A stretch of DNA of 64,000 nucleotides from positions 1-64,000 of the forward strand of contig NZ_BAAAHE010000044.1 in assembly GCF_039525035.1 (NCBI RefSeq), given 5' to 3'. The position numbers and the translations under genes were made by a program. Under the pieces are notes generated by a model that saw nothing but the letters and a program-made list of their open reading frames with translations, had not been told where the DNA came from and made no database searches. Position 1 is the stretch's first letter. Every line of letters begins with the position of its first letter. The stretch comes from Sporichthya brevicatena. GTDB lineage: Bacteria > Actinomycetota > Actinomycetes > Sporichthyales > Sporichthyaceae. Positions 1 through 7,852 of the stretch are shown piece by piece.

Positions 1-227
1 GCCGGCGCGGGCGCCGGAGCCGGGGTAGCCTTCTTGGCCGGAGCCTTCTTGGCGGGGGCGGAGGACGCTCCCTGGGGGAACGCGTCCTTCAGCTTGCGGA
101 CGACTGGCGCCTCGATGGTGGACGACGCGGAGCGGACGAACTCGCCCATCTCCTGGAGCTTGGCCAGGACGACCTTGCTCTCGACGCCGAACTCTTTCGC
201 GAGTTCGTAGACCCGGACCTTGGCCAC
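1..227 (-). CDS. infB: Translation initiation factor IF-2, N-terminal fragment
   Basis: IF-2 is the GTPase that places initiator tRNA on the ribosome. Only about the first 75 codons lie in the window; the gene continues past base 1. The protein begins [18 protein letters not shown], the classic IF-2 N-terminal helical domain, and then enters an Ala/Lys/Pro-rich linker typical of actinobacterial IF-2. The start is a GTG at 227-225, preceded by a strong AGAAGGAG ribosome binding site at about 231-240. It is the last gene of the rimP-nusA-ylxR-infB operon, 170 bp after ylxR, with a hairpin in between. Confidence 0.95.
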   Translation of the reverse strand, partial: MAKVRVYELAKEFGVESKVVLAKLQEMGEFVRSASSTIEAPVVRKLKDAFPQGASSAPAKKAPAKKATPAPAPAP

Positions 228-280
228 TTTTCTCCTTCTGGTCCGAGCCTGGGCGGCGCGGACCGTTAACCGATGGAAGT

Positions 281-313
281 GCTCATCGCTGCGTGCTCAT
301 CGAGCGCTCATCG
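281..313. repeat. Three direct copies of GCTCATCG
   Basis: GCTCATCG occurs at 281-288, 295-302 and 306-313, in the leader between ylxR and infB. Spacing is 14 and 11 bases. It may be a slippage product or a leader element of infB; no function is assigned. Confidence 0.6.
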
Positions 314-376
314 CAATTCGACCTGCTTCCGACATGGCTGAAACGGTGCGTCACACGCTGTGACGTCCTGCAGAAA

Positions 377-394
377 CGTCCCTGCGGAGGGACG
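377..394 (-). terminator. Hairpin just downstream of ylxR
   Basis: CGTCCCT at 377-383 and AGGGACG at 388-394 form a perfect 7-bp stem with a GCGG loop. It starts 4 bases after the ylxR stop codon and on the minus strand is followed by TTTCTG. It resembles a short, weak intrinsic terminator or attenuator within the operon, which would lower infB read-through or stabilise the upstream mRNA. Confidence 0.45.
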
Positions 395-397
395 CTC

Positions 398-730
398 TCA
401 CACACTGGTCTCACGCTGCGCGAGGAAAGCCGTCAGGTTCTCCGTGTCGAGCGGACCCGCAACCCGGAGGGCTCTCGGGAACGCCCGGCGGCGCAGGGCG
501 AGGGTAAGACACTCGGGTCGTGGGTGCAGATGCGCTCCACGGCCCGGCAACCGGCCGCGAGGATCGGGGACACATGCGCCCTCGACCGCCACGACCCGCA
601 GCAGGTCGGTCTTGGGAGCCCGTTCCCGACACCCCACGCACGTACGGAGGGGAACGGAAGGGGCATCCACGCGATCGACCACCGGACAGTCTAGTACCCC
701 GGCGGACCCACCGTCGGTCACCGCCGTCAC
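398..730 (-). CDS. ylxR: YlxR family RNA-binding protein (DUF448)
   Basis: Small basic protein with the family signature RTCVGCR at residues 29-35 and a PxGRGAHLHP-like segment near residues 62-70. YlxR proteins lie between nusA and infB in many bacteria and are thought to bind RNA; a role in RNase P modulation has been proposed for some. The family usually begins a few residues before the RTCVGCR motif, so the first 16-20 residues may be untranslated: GTG codons at residues 17 and 21 are alternative starts. Here it is separated from nusA by an inserted secreted repeat protein, which is unusual. Confidence 0.88.
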   Translation of the reverse strand: MTAVTDGGSAGVLDCPVVDRVDAPSVPLRTCVGCRERAPKTDLLRVVAVEGACVPDPRGRLPGRGAHLHPRPECLTLALRRRAFPRALRVAGPLDTENLTAFLAQRETSV

Positions 731-756
731 CCTGCGCGACGACGGCCCCGCTCAGC

Positions 757-792
757 GGCGTTCGGGCAGGTCAGGGCGTTCGGGCAGCTCAG
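757..792. repeat. 18-bp tandem duplication at the 3' end of the ELWxxDGT gene
   Basis: Two adjacent 18-base units (757-774 and 775-792), both beginning GGCGTTCGGGCAG and both ending TCAG, differ at one base. The gene's stop codon (TGA, read on the minus strand from 791-789) lies in the second unit and is reproduced in the first. It is one of several stop-codon-associated microduplications in this window. Confidence 0.75.
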
Positions 793-2534
793 CAGGACCG
801 CAGCGTGTCGCGCCCCGGCCCGCCGTTGCAGGTGTCGCGGCCGGGGCCGCCGTGGAGGGTGTCCCGGCCCTTGTTGCCGGCGAGCTTGTCGCGGCCGCCC
901 TGACCGAAGATGCGGTCGTTCCCGGCGCCCCCGCTGATCCGGTCGTTGCCGCCCCGCCCGCAGATCACGTCGTTCCCGCCCTTGCCCCGGATGACGTCGG
1001 GTCCGGCGGTGCCCCGGATCACATCCCGGCCGGCGGTCCCGACGATCGTCGCGCCCTTGCTCCCCTTGCCCACGATCGTCACGGCCAGGCCCGCGCAGCG
1101 CAGGGTCTTCCCCGGCTTCGGGGTCGGCGTCGGCTTCGGGGTGGGCTTGGGCGTCGGGGTGGCCGGCGGGGTCACCGAGCCGATGCGCCACAACTCCAGG
1201 TTGCCGTCGTCGGCCTGCGCCCGCAGGATCAGCGCCGAGCCGAGCGTCGCGAGGTGGTGCGGAAGGGCGAAGGCCGCCCCGGGCGCGATGTCCGGCACGG
1301 GCTCGACGGTGGTGCCGTTCGTCCGCCACACCTCACTGCCGCGCGCGGCGGTGACCGCGACGAAGTACAGGTAGCCCCCGGCGGCGGTGAAGCTGTTCGC
1401 CTCCGACCCACCGGCGCCCGGGTTGACGTCGGCGAAGCGCAGCGTCGTCGACCCGTCGGTCCGCCACAGCTCCCCGCCGCTCGCCCCGTCGTCGGCGAGG
1501 AAGTAGACGTGCCCGCCGAAGGCGGTCAGGAACTCGGGGTAGCCGTTGGCCGACCCCGGGTTGATGTCCTTGACCAGCTCGGCGCCGGTCCCGGAGGTGC
1601 GCCAGAGCTCGCGACCCTTCTCCCCGGTGATGGCGCTGAAGTACAGGTACCCGCCCAGCGGGGTCAGGTACTCGGGGAGCGACCCGTCGGCACCGGGATC
1701 GATGTCCGCCACCAGTTGGGTCGTGGCACCGTCCGTGCGCCAGAGCTCGACGCCTTCCGGCCCCATGGCGGCGAGGTACAGGCGGCCGTTCCAGACGGTG
1801 AGATCGGCGGGGCCGGCGCTCCCCGAACCGGCGGCGATCTGCGTGACCCGGTCGGTCTGGCTCCCGTTGCTGCGCCACACCTCGCTGCCGTTGGTGCCGT
1901 CGTCGGCGACGAAGTAGACGTGGTCGCCCATCGTCACCAGGTCACGAACGGTCCCATCACCGGAGGGGTGGACGTCCTTCACCAGCTCCGTGGTCGTGCC
2001 GTCGGTCCGCCACAGCTCGGTGCCGATCGCGTTCGTCGTCGCCGCGAAGTAGACGTGGGCGCCGAGCGCCGCGAAGGAGGACGGGTGCCCGCTCACCGTC
2101 CCGGGGTTGATGTCCTTCACCAGCCGGGTCGTGGTGCCGTTGGTCCGCCACAGCTCCCAGCCGTGCTGCCCGGCGCCGTCGTTGCCCGCGAAGTACGTCC
2201 ACCCGGCGAGGGTGACCATCCCGGGTTCGTCGGACCCGGTCTCGACGCCGCTGCCCGAGCCGGGGTTGATGTCCCGCACGAGCGTCGCGGTCGTCCCGTC
2301 GGTCCGCCACAACTCGAAGCCGTGCGTGCCGTCGTCGGCGGCGAAGTACGCGACCGTGCCCACGACGTGGAACGGTCCCGGCTCGGAGGACCCGCCCGGG
2401 TTGATGTCCTTCACCAGCACCGCCGCGGGCGCCGCGGCCTCGGCCGGACCGGCCTCGATCAGATGGGCGGCGGGCACCAGGAGGGCGGCTGCGAGAGCCA
2501 AGCCCCCCACCCGCCGGCGTGCACCTGCCGCCAT
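789..2534 (-). CDS. Secreted ELWxxDGT-repeat protein with C-terminal RTX-like repeats
   Basis: A 581-residue exported protein. Residues 1-34 form a signal peptide (MAAGARRRVGG, then an Ala/Leu-rich core ending near AEAAA). Eight repeats of about 47 residues follow, each with a G-x-ELWRTDGT core and a DINPG turn, plus a degenerate ninth. The motif matches the ELWxxDGT repeat family seen in surface proteins. A Thr/Pro/Lys linker near residue 460 leads to about nine GGxGxD nonapeptides resembling haemolysin-type calcium-binding repeats, though several Gly/Asp positions are replaced by Lys or Arg. The protein is probably extracellular; its partner is unknown. It sits between nusA and ylxR in the same orientation, 98 bp after nusA, which breaks a normally tight operon and suggests a later insertion. 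Confidence 0.85.
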   Translation of the reverse strand: MAAGARRRVGGLALAAALLVPAAHLIEAGPAEAAAPAAVLVKDINPGGSSEPGPFHVVGTVAYFAADDGTHGFELWRTDGTTATLVRDINPGSGSGVETGSDEPGMVTLAGWTYFAGNDGAGQHGWELWRTNGTTTRLVKDINPGTVSGHPSSFAALGAHVYFAATTNAIGTELWRTDGTTTELVKDVHPSGDGTVRDLVTMGDHVYFVADDGTNGSEVWRSNGSQTDRVTQIAAGSGSAGPADLTVWNGRLYLAAMGPEGVELWRTDGATTQLVADIDPGADGSLPEYLTPLGGYLYFSAITGEKGRELWRTSGTGAELVKDINPGSANGYPEFLTAFGGHVYFLADDGASGGELWRTDGSTTLRFADVNPGAGGSEANSFTAAGGYLYFVAVTAARGSEVWRTNGTTVEPVPDIAPGAAFALPHHLATLGSALILRAQADDGNLELWRIGSVTPPATPTPKPTPKPTPTPKPGKTLRCAGLAVTIVGKGSKGATIVGTAGRDVIRGTAGPDVIRGKGGNDVICGRGGNDRISGGAGNDRIFGQGGRDKLAGNKGRDTLHGGPGRDTCNGGPGRDTLRSC

Positions 2535-2632
2535 CGTGGCCCCCCCGGGGCGCCGGCTCCGTTGTGTGCCGCGGACGCTACCGGTCGCGACCGGCCCTGC
2601 ACAGGGCCCGACGGGTGAGAACTGACCGCGGC

Positions 2633-3643
2633 TCAGGGAGCGTCGGCCGTCGCCGGGTCGCCGGCCGCCGGGCTCTCACCCTCGGTGTCGGGGCGGATGT
2701 CGATGCGCCAGCCCGTCAGCCGGGCGGCGAGGCGGGCGTTCTGGCCCTCCTTGCCGATGGCCAGCGAGAGTTGGTAGTCGGGCACGATCACGCGCGCGGC
2801 GCGGCCCGCGAGGTCGACGATCTCCACGCGGCTGACCCGGGCCGGTGAGAGCGCGTGCCCGACGAGCTCCGCCGGGTCGTCGGACCAGTCGACGATGTCG
2901 ATCTTCTCGCCGTGCAGCTCGTTCATGACGTTGCGCACCCGGGCGCCCATCGGCCCGATGCAGGCACCCTTGGCGTTCACGCCGGACTTCGTGGACCGGA
3001 CCGCGATCTTCGTACGGTGCCCAGCCTCGCGGGCGATGCCGGCGATCTCGACGGTGCCGTCGGCGATCTCCGGGACCTCGAGCGCGAACAGGCGGCGCAC
3101 GAGATTCGGGTGCGTCCGGGACAGCGTGACCGACGGGCCCTTCATGCCCTTCTTCACCCCGACCACGTAGCACTTGATCCGGGCGCCGTGCTCGTACTTC
3201 TCCCCCGGCACCTGCTCCTGCGGCGGCAGGATCGCCTCGACCTTGCCGAGGTCGACCAGGACCGCCTTCGGGTCCCGGCCCTGCTGGATGACGCCGGAGA
3301 CGATGTCGCCCTCCCGGCCCAGGTACTCGCCGTAGGTCAGCTCGTCCTCGGCGTCCCGCAGACGCTGGAGGATGACCTGCTTCGCGGTCGTGGCCGCGAT
3401 CCGGCCGAAGCCGGTGGGGGTGTCGTCGTACTCGCGCAGGACGTTGCCCTCGGGGCCGAGCTCCTGGGCGTGCACGACCACGTGACCGCTCTGCCGGTCC
3501 AGCGACACCCGCGCGTGCGGCTGCGAGCCCTCGGTCCGGTGGTAGGCGATCAGCAGGGCGGCCTCGATGGCCTCGACGAGCAGCGAGAACGAGATCTGCT
3601 TCTCCCGCTCCAGCGCGCGCAGGGCGCTCATGTCGATGTCCAT
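2633..3643 (-). CDS. nusA: Transcription termination/antitermination factor NusA
   Basis: NusA binds RNA polymerase and controls pausing, termination and antitermination. The 336-residue product has the N-terminal polymerase-binding domain ([15 protein letters not shown]), an S1 domain near residues 105-175 and two KH domains, including [20 protein letters not shown] and [17 protein letters not shown]. It lacks the C-terminal acidic repeats of enterobacterial NusA, as is normal in actinobacteria. Its ATG overlaps the rimP stop by one base (TGATG), so the two are translationally coupled. Confidence 0.97.
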   Translation of the reverse strand: MDIDMSALRALEREKQISFSLLVEAIEAALLIAYHRTEGSQPHARVSLDRQSGHVVVHAQELGPEGNVLREYDDTPTGFGRIAATTAKQVILQRLRDAEDELTYGEYLGREGDIVSGVIQQGRDPKAVLVDLGKVEAILPPQEQVPGEKYEHGARIKCYVVGVKKGMKGPSVTLSRTHPNLVRRLFALEVPEIADGTVEIAGIAREAGHRTKIAVRSTKSGVNAKGACIGPMGARVRNVMNELHGEKIDIVDWSDDPAELVGHALSPARVSRVEIVDLAGRAARVIVPDYQLSLAIGKEGQNARLAARLTGWRIDIRPDTEGESPAAGDPATADAP

Positions 3644-4164
3644 CAGTCCTCCTCTCCCTGCAGGTCGGCAATCTCGGCGGCGATCTCGGCGTCCAGCCCG
3701 GGGTCCTCCCCGGCCTCGGGGCGGCCGAACTCCACTTCGACCCGCGCCCGCCGCACCTCGCTGTAGGCGATCGGGCCGTCCGCGAGGACGGCGCCGTCCT
3801 CACCGCCCTCCAACACCCGGGCGGTGCGGGTCGTCCCGTCGGTGAGTTCGGCCTTGACCAGCCGGCCGACCGCGCGCCGCCAGTGGCGTGGCGCGGTCAG
3901 GGGGCGGTCGGTGCCCGGGCTGGTGACCTCGAGCACATACGCCTGACCGCCCATCACATCGGAGGCATCCAGGGCGTCGGAGACCGCGCGGCTCACCTCG
4001 GCGACGCCGTCCAGATCGATCCCGCCGTCACGGTCCACCACGACCCGCAGGACGCGCCGACGGCCCGCCGGCGTCACCTCGACGCTTTCCAGGTCCAGCC
4101 CGGCAGCCGTCACGACGGGCGCGATCAGGCGCTCGATGCGCACGGGGAGCGTCTCCGCGGCCAT
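3643..4164 (-). CDS. rimP: Ribosome maturation factor RimP
   Basis: RimP assists maturation of the 30S subunit. The 173-residue protein has the expected N-terminal fold ([18 protein letters not shown], then [24 protein letters not shown]) and a C-terminal SH3-like domain. An acidic tail ends at the overlap with nusA. It is the first gene of the operon; a GGGAGG ribosome binding site precedes the ATG at 4164. The preceding 143 bp is a divergent promoter region shared with the lipoprotein gene. Confidence 0.95.
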   Translation of the reverse strand: MAAETLPVRIERLIAPVVTAAGLDLESVEVTPAGRRRVLRVVVDRDGGIDLDGVAEVSRAVSDALDASDVMGGQAYVLEVTSPGTDRPLTAPRHWRRAVGRLVKAELTDGTTRTARVLEGGEDGAVLADGPIAYSEVRRARVEVEFGRPEAGEDPGLDAEIAAEIADLQGEED

Positions 4165-4295
4165 TGCCCTGACCTCCCGTCACCAGCTGTCCTGTTGAAA
4201 AACGCGCCTCGCTGCGTCCGTGCGCGAACGACCGGTGTCCCACACGGCGGGGCGTGTCATGTGGGCCATCACCATAGCCGGACCCGGCGGCGAGG

Positions 4296-4301
4296 TAGCG
4301 T
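4296..4301 (+). promoter_or_regulatory. Possible -10 element for a leaderless mRNA
   Basis: TAGCGT fits the actinobacterial TANNNT -10 consensus and ends 6 bases before the GTG start at 4308, which has no Shine-Dalgarno sequence. That spacing would put transcription start at or next to the start codon, the usual architecture of leaderless genes. This is inference from spacing only. Confidence 0.4.
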
Positions 4302-4307
4302 CGCCCG

Positions 4308-4820
4308 GTGCCACCCGTACCGCCTTCCCGCCGCCAGGTCCTCGCCGGCCTGTCCGCCGTGACCGCCGTGTGGCTGCTGCCCGGCTGCACCGGGGACGAC
4401 GGCGACGACGGTCCGGACGCCGGCCGCGCGCCGGATCCCGACCTGGACCTGCTGGCCCGCACCATCGCGGACAAGCAGAACCTGCTCGCCGCCTACGCCG
4501 CGACCACCACGCGTCACCCGGGGCTCGCCGCGCGGCTGGACCCGATGCGCGCCGACCACGCGGCCCACCTGGCCGCGCTCACCAGCTTCCGCTCCGACGT
4601 CCCGGTCCCGGAGGCCTCCGCGAGCGCCGTCCCGACCGCCCCGGCGGTCCCGGCCGATCCGCAGCGGGCCGTGACGGCGTTGGCGTCCGCGGAGCACTCC
4701 GCGGCCGGGCGCCGCGTCGGCCAGTGCGAGGCCGCCCGCGACCGGCAGCTCGCCCGGCTGATCGCCTCGATCGGCGGCAGTGAGGCCGCCCACACCGCCG
4801 TCCTGCGAGCCGGCTCATGA
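4308..4820 (+). CDS. Tat-type lipoprotein, ferritin-like partner of the next gene
   Basis: A 170-residue protein starting at GTG. The N-terminus has a twin-arginine-like SRRQVLAG motif, a short hydrophobic stretch and a lipobox LLPGC, so it should be a Tat-exported lipoprotein. A Gly/Asp-rich spacer follows, then a helical region (residues 45-170) with His and Glu pairs resembling the ferritin-like fold of its neighbour. The stop overlaps the next start by 4 bases (ATGA), indicating a two-gene unit. The function is unknown. No ribosome binding site is visible and translation may be leaderless. Confidence 0.75.
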   Translation: MPPVPPSRRQVLAGLSAVTAVWLLPGCTGDDGDDGPDAGRAPDPDLDLLARTIADKQNLLAAYAATTTRHPGLAARLDPMRADHAAHLAALTSFRSDVPVPEASASAVPTAPAVPADPQRAVTALASAEHSAAGRRVGQCEAARDRQLARLIASIGGSEAAHTAVLRAGS

Positions 4821-5278
4821 GCGCCGACCCGGAGGTCCTCGGCGAGGTGCTCGCCGCCGAGCACGCCGCCGTCTACGGCTACGGCGCCGCCGCGGCTCAG
4901 CTGTCCGGCATCAACCGCGCCGCGGCCCTGCAGGCCCTCGACGTCCACCGCGACCGTCGCGACCAGCTCCGCCGCAAGATCCTCGACGGCGGCGGCACGC
5001 CGGTCGAGTCGCAGGCCGCGTACCAGCTCCCCCGCCCGTTCACCGGCCTCGCGACGGTCGTCGACGTCGTCGCCGGCATCGAGCGGGACGTCGCCCTCGC
5101 CTTCGGCGCCCTCGTCGCCGCCTCCGACGGCGACGACCGCGGCTTCGCCGCCCGGGCCCTGCAGGACGCCGCGGTCCGCGAGTCCGCCTGGCGCCGCGAG
5201 GCCGCCCGCTTCCCGGGCCTCGAGGACCCGGGCCTCGCCCCCGAGGCCCCGACCCCCGGCCCGTCCTCCCCGTCCTGA
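4817..5278 (+). CDS. DUF4439 ferritin-like domain protein
   Basis: A 153-residue all-helical protein beginning MSADPEVLGEVLAAEHAAVYGYG. The EHAAVYGYG segment, the HRDRRDQL stretch and the AYQLPRPF region match DUF4439, a ferritin-like domain commonly encoded next to rimP-nusA in actinobacteria. Whether it binds metal cannot be judged. It has no signal peptide, whereas its upstream partner is a lipoprotein. It ends 20 bp before a long palindrome that lies between it and the convergent HAD gene. Confidence 0.8.
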   Translation: MSADPEVLGEVLAAEHAAVYGYGAAAAQLSGINRAAALQALDVHRDRRDQLRRKILDGGGTPVESQAAYQLPRPFTGLATVVDVVAGIERDVALAFGALVAASDGDDRGFAARALQDAAVRESAWRREAARFPGLEDPGLAPEAPTPGPSSPS

Positions 5279-5298
5279 CGCCTCGTCACCATCGCGAC

Positions 5299-5354
5299 GT
5301 CAAAAAAGGGTGACACCCCTTACTGCGCAGTAAGGGGTGTCACCCTTTTTTGAC
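5299..5354. terminator. 56-bp perfect palindrome, probable bidirectional terminator
   Basis: Bases 5299-5326 are the exact reverse complement of 5327-5354. The outer ends are A6/T6 tracts beside GGG/CCC, followed inward by a GTGACACC core and CTTACTGC. The A-tract, GC stem and T-tract on both strands suit a bidirectional intrinsic terminator, and it lies between convergent genes ending at 5278 and 5387. The same core recurs at 28448 and 34805. Confidence 0.85.
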
Positions 5355-5367
5355 AATGCGCGCCGGC

Positions 5368-5403
5368 GTCAGAGCCGGTGGTCGGGTCAGAGCCAGCGGT
5401 CGA
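5368..5403. repeat. 18-bp tandem duplication spanning the HAD stop codon
   Basis: Units 5368-5385 and 5386-5403 both begin GTCAGAGCC and continue GGTGGTCGG or AGCGGTCGA. Both contain TCA, the minus-strand TGA; the functional stop at 5389-5387 is in the second unit and the first carries a spare copy in the same frame. Confidence 0.65.
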
Positions 5404-6121
5404 CGAGGTGGAGGACGTCGAGGAGACGGTCGAGGACCGCGTCGGCCTCGCCCTGGACCGGGCCGCGCTCGTGGTCGCCGATCACCGTGAACGGGACGAG
5501 GGCGGCCCGCATGCCGACCTGCTTGGCGCCGTGGATGTCCTCGAACGGGCGGTCGCCGACGAACAGGACGCGCTCGGGGTGGGCGTCGACCGCGTCGGCC
5601 GCGGCGAGGAAGGCCTCCGGGTGCGGCTTGGTGCGGGCGATCTCGGAGGAGTAGACCGCGCCGTCGATGAGCTCGAGCACGCCGTCGCGGGCGAACCAGG
5701 CCTCGTGCTGGGCCCGGGGCCAGATCGTGTTCGACAGCACCCCGACGCGCAGGCCGCGGTCCTTCAGCCCGGCGAGGACAGCCGGGGTGTCCGGGTCCAG
5801 CGTGGTGGCGGGCTCCCACTCCCCCAGGTGTGCGGCGAGCAGGTCCGGGTGGTCGTCGAGTCCGCACGCGGCGAGGACGTCCGCGAAGCGGGTGCTCTCG
5901 CAGTCGCCGTTGCGGCAGCGGGACCACAGCTGCTCGTCGACCTCGGCGAGCCGGACGGCGAGTTCGGCGACGTCGTGGGCCGGGTCGACCGCAGCGGCGG
6001 CGGCCGCGACCGCCTTCCAGGTGCCCGGGATGTCCATCGGACGCCAGCGCGTCAGCGTCCCGCCCCAGTCGAAGATGACGGCGTCGAGCCCGGCGGGCGC
6101 CCCGTTCGGCGCGGCGGTCAT
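5387..6121 (-). CDS. HAD-superfamily hydrolase
   Basis: A 244-residue HAD-like phosphatase. Motif I is FDWGGTLT at residues 17-24, carrying the nucleophile Asp but Gly in place of the usual second (general acid/base) Asp. Motif II is VLSNT near residue 127, motif III is the Lys in ARTKPHPEAF, and motif IV is FVGDRPFEDIHGA. An alpha-helical cap lies between motifs I and II. The substrate is unknown. A GGGGAGGGG ribosome binding site supports the ATG. It ends at the convergent palindrome. Confidence 0.85.
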   Translation of the reverse strand: MTAAPNGAPAGLDAVIFDWGGTLTRWRPMDIPGTWKAVAAAAAAVDPAHDVAELAVRLAEVDEQLWSRCRNGDCESTRFADVLAACGLDDHPDLLAAHLGEWEPATTLDPDTPAVLAGLKDRGLRVGVLSNTIWPRAQHEAWFARDGVLELIDGAVYSSEIARTKPHPEAFLAAADAVDAHPERVLFVGDRPFEDIHGAKQVGMRAALVPFTVIGDHERGPVQGEADAVLDRLLDVLHLVDRWL

Positions 6122-6176
6122 GCGGTCCCCTCCCCGGTGGCTCCGTGTGTGCGTCCCCCCACGATCATGCCCGTCG

Positions 6177-7817
6177 TCATGCGCTGACGATCGAGCGCAC
6201 GGCGGCGACGGCCGCCGGCAGCGCGACCTCGCTGCGGGTCCCGGCCCGCCGGTCCCGGATCTCGACCAGGCCCGCGGCCAGGCCGCGCCCGACCACGACG
6301 ATCACCGGCAGGCCGAGCAGTTCGGCGTCGGCGAACTTCACCCCCGCCGAGACCGCGGCCCGGTCGTCGATCAGGACGCGCAGCCCGGCCGCCCCGGCCT
6401 CGGCCGCGAGCCGCTCCGCCGCGGCGGCGACCCCCTCGGCGCGGCCCGCGGCCACCAGGTGGACGTCCGCCGGGGCCGCGGCCGGCGGCCAGCAGATCCC
6501 CGCCTCGTCGTGGTGCTGCTCGACGATCGCCCCGATCAACCGGGTGACGCCGAGGGCGTAGCTGCCGACGGCCACCCGCTCGTTGCGGCCGTCGCGGCCG
6601 AGCACGACCACCCCGGTCGGTCCGGCGCGGCGGCCCAGTCGGGCGATCCGCGCGACGGCGATGCCCTGGTGCAGCCGCAGCCGGCCACCGCAGGCCGGGC
6701 ACGGGTCGTCGTCGCGGACGTGGACGAGGTCGACGTACCGCTCCGGGGCGAAGTCGCGCCCGGCGACGAGGTTGCGCACGTGCCGCCCCGGGGCGTTCGC
6801 GCCGGTCACCCAGGCCGTCCCGGGCGCGATGCGCGGGTCCGCGAGATACCGGAACGCCTTGCCGGCGAGGCCCTGCGGCCCGATGTAGCCGCGGACGAGG
6901 CCCGGGTGCTCGGCGAAGTCCGCGTCGGTGAACAACTCCACCCGCGCCGGGGCCAGCGCCGCCTCGACGCGGGCCAGGTCCACCTCCCGGTCACCCGGGA
7001 CACCGACCGCGACCACCTCGCGCGTCCCGTCCGGGGCCGTCGCCGTCAGGAGCAGGTTCTTCAGCGTCGCCGACGTCGGGACGCCGAGCCGGTCGGCGAG
7101 GGACTCGATCGTCGGGGTGTCCGGGGTGTCGACCTCCTCGGGCGCGGGCGCCGGACCCCGGGACCGGATGGCCTCGATCGGCAACTCCCCCGCCCGCACC
7201 GCGGCCGACGCCGCGGCGTAGTCGCAGGCGCCGCAGGTGACGTAGACGTCCTCGCCGGTCTCGGTCGCCGCGAGGAAGTGCTCCGCGTGCTCCCCGGCCC
7301 CGGCGGGGGCGGCCACGATCCGGTAGTCGAGCCCGACCCGCTCGAGCAGACGCATGTAGAGCGCCCGGTGGCGGTTGTAGGCGGACTGCAGCCCGTCGGA
7401 GTCGATGTCGAACGACCAGGCGTGGTGGGCGACGTACTCCCGGGCGCGCAGCAGGCCACCGCGCGGCCGCGACTCCTCCCGCACCACGGGCTGGATCTGG
7501 AACAGCGTCACCGGCAGGTCGCGGTAGGACGAGATCTCGGCCCGCAGCAGCGCGAGAACGCCGGCGAGCCGGTCCGGGTCGGCAACCGGCAGCGCGACCT
7601 CCTGGCCGCCGATCGCGGCCAGCTCCGTGCGCAGCACGTGCTCGACCGCGTCGAGGACCCGGCGCCCGAGCGGCAGCCAGGCGTGGACGCCGGGCGCGGC
7701 GCGGCGCAGGTACCCGGCGCGGACGAGCAGCCGGTGGTTGGCGGCCTCGGAGTCCGAGGGGTCCTCACGCAGGGTGCGCAGGAAGAGCTGCGAGAGCCGC
7801 AGCGGCGGGGTGTTCAC
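6177..7817 (-). CDS. proS: Proline-tRNA ligase (bacterial type)
   Basis: Charges tRNA-Pro. The 546-residue enzyme has the class II core: SQLFLRTLREDP at the N-terminus, motif 1 around LPLGRRVLDAVEHVL, and motif 2 REESRPRGGLLRAREYVAHHAWSFD. A YbaK-like editing insertion follows (TIESLADRLGVPTSATLKNLLL, residues about 225-380), then motif 3 GSYALGVTRLIGAIVEQHHDE and a C-terminal anticodon-binding domain. The open frame runs further upstream, but the family start and the upstream gene's end at 7853 place the start at GTG 7817. No clear ribosome binding site is visible. Confidence 0.95.
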   Translation of the reverse strand: MNTPPLRLSQLFLRTLREDPSDSEAANHRLLVRAGYLRRAAPGVHAWLPLGRRVLDAVEHVLRTELAAIGGQEVALPVADPDRLAGVLALLRAEISSYRDLPVTLFQIQPVVREESRPRGGLLRAREYVAHHAWSFDIDSDGLQSAYNRHRALYMRLLERVGLDYRIVAAPAGAGEHAEHFLAATETGEDVYVTCGACDYAAASAAVRAGELPIEAIRSRGPAPAPEEVDTPDTPTIESLADRLGVPTSATLKNLLLTATAPDGTREVVAVGVPGDREVDLARVEAALAPARVELFTDADFAEHPGLVRGYIGPQGLAGKAFRYLADPRIAPGTAWVTGANAPGRHVRNLVAGRDFAPERYVDLVHVRDDDPCPACGGRLRLHQGIAVARIARLGRRAGPTGVVVLGRDGRNERVAVGSYALGVTRLIGAIVEQHHDEAGICWPPAAAPADVHLVAAGRAEGVAAAAERLAAEAGAAGLRVLIDDRAAVSAGVKFADAELLGLPVIVVVGRGLAAGLVEIRDRRAGTRSEVALPAAVAAVRSIVSA

Positions 7818-7852
7818 CGCGCCGGTCCGGGAGGCCGAGCAGGGCGACCCGG

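Noticed and set aside
980-1060. Regular repeats in the 3' part of the ELWxxDGT gene as a CRISPR array
   Set aside because: The period is 27 bases, in frame, and encodes glycine-rich nonapeptides. There are no spacers of unique sequence and no cas genes.
360-2618. Long plus-strand open frame opposite the ELWxxDGT gene
   Set aside because: It is low-complexity Arg/Pro/Gly/Ala sequence with no domain, and lies antisense to a gene with clear repeats and a signal peptide. Such shadows are expected in high-GC DNA.
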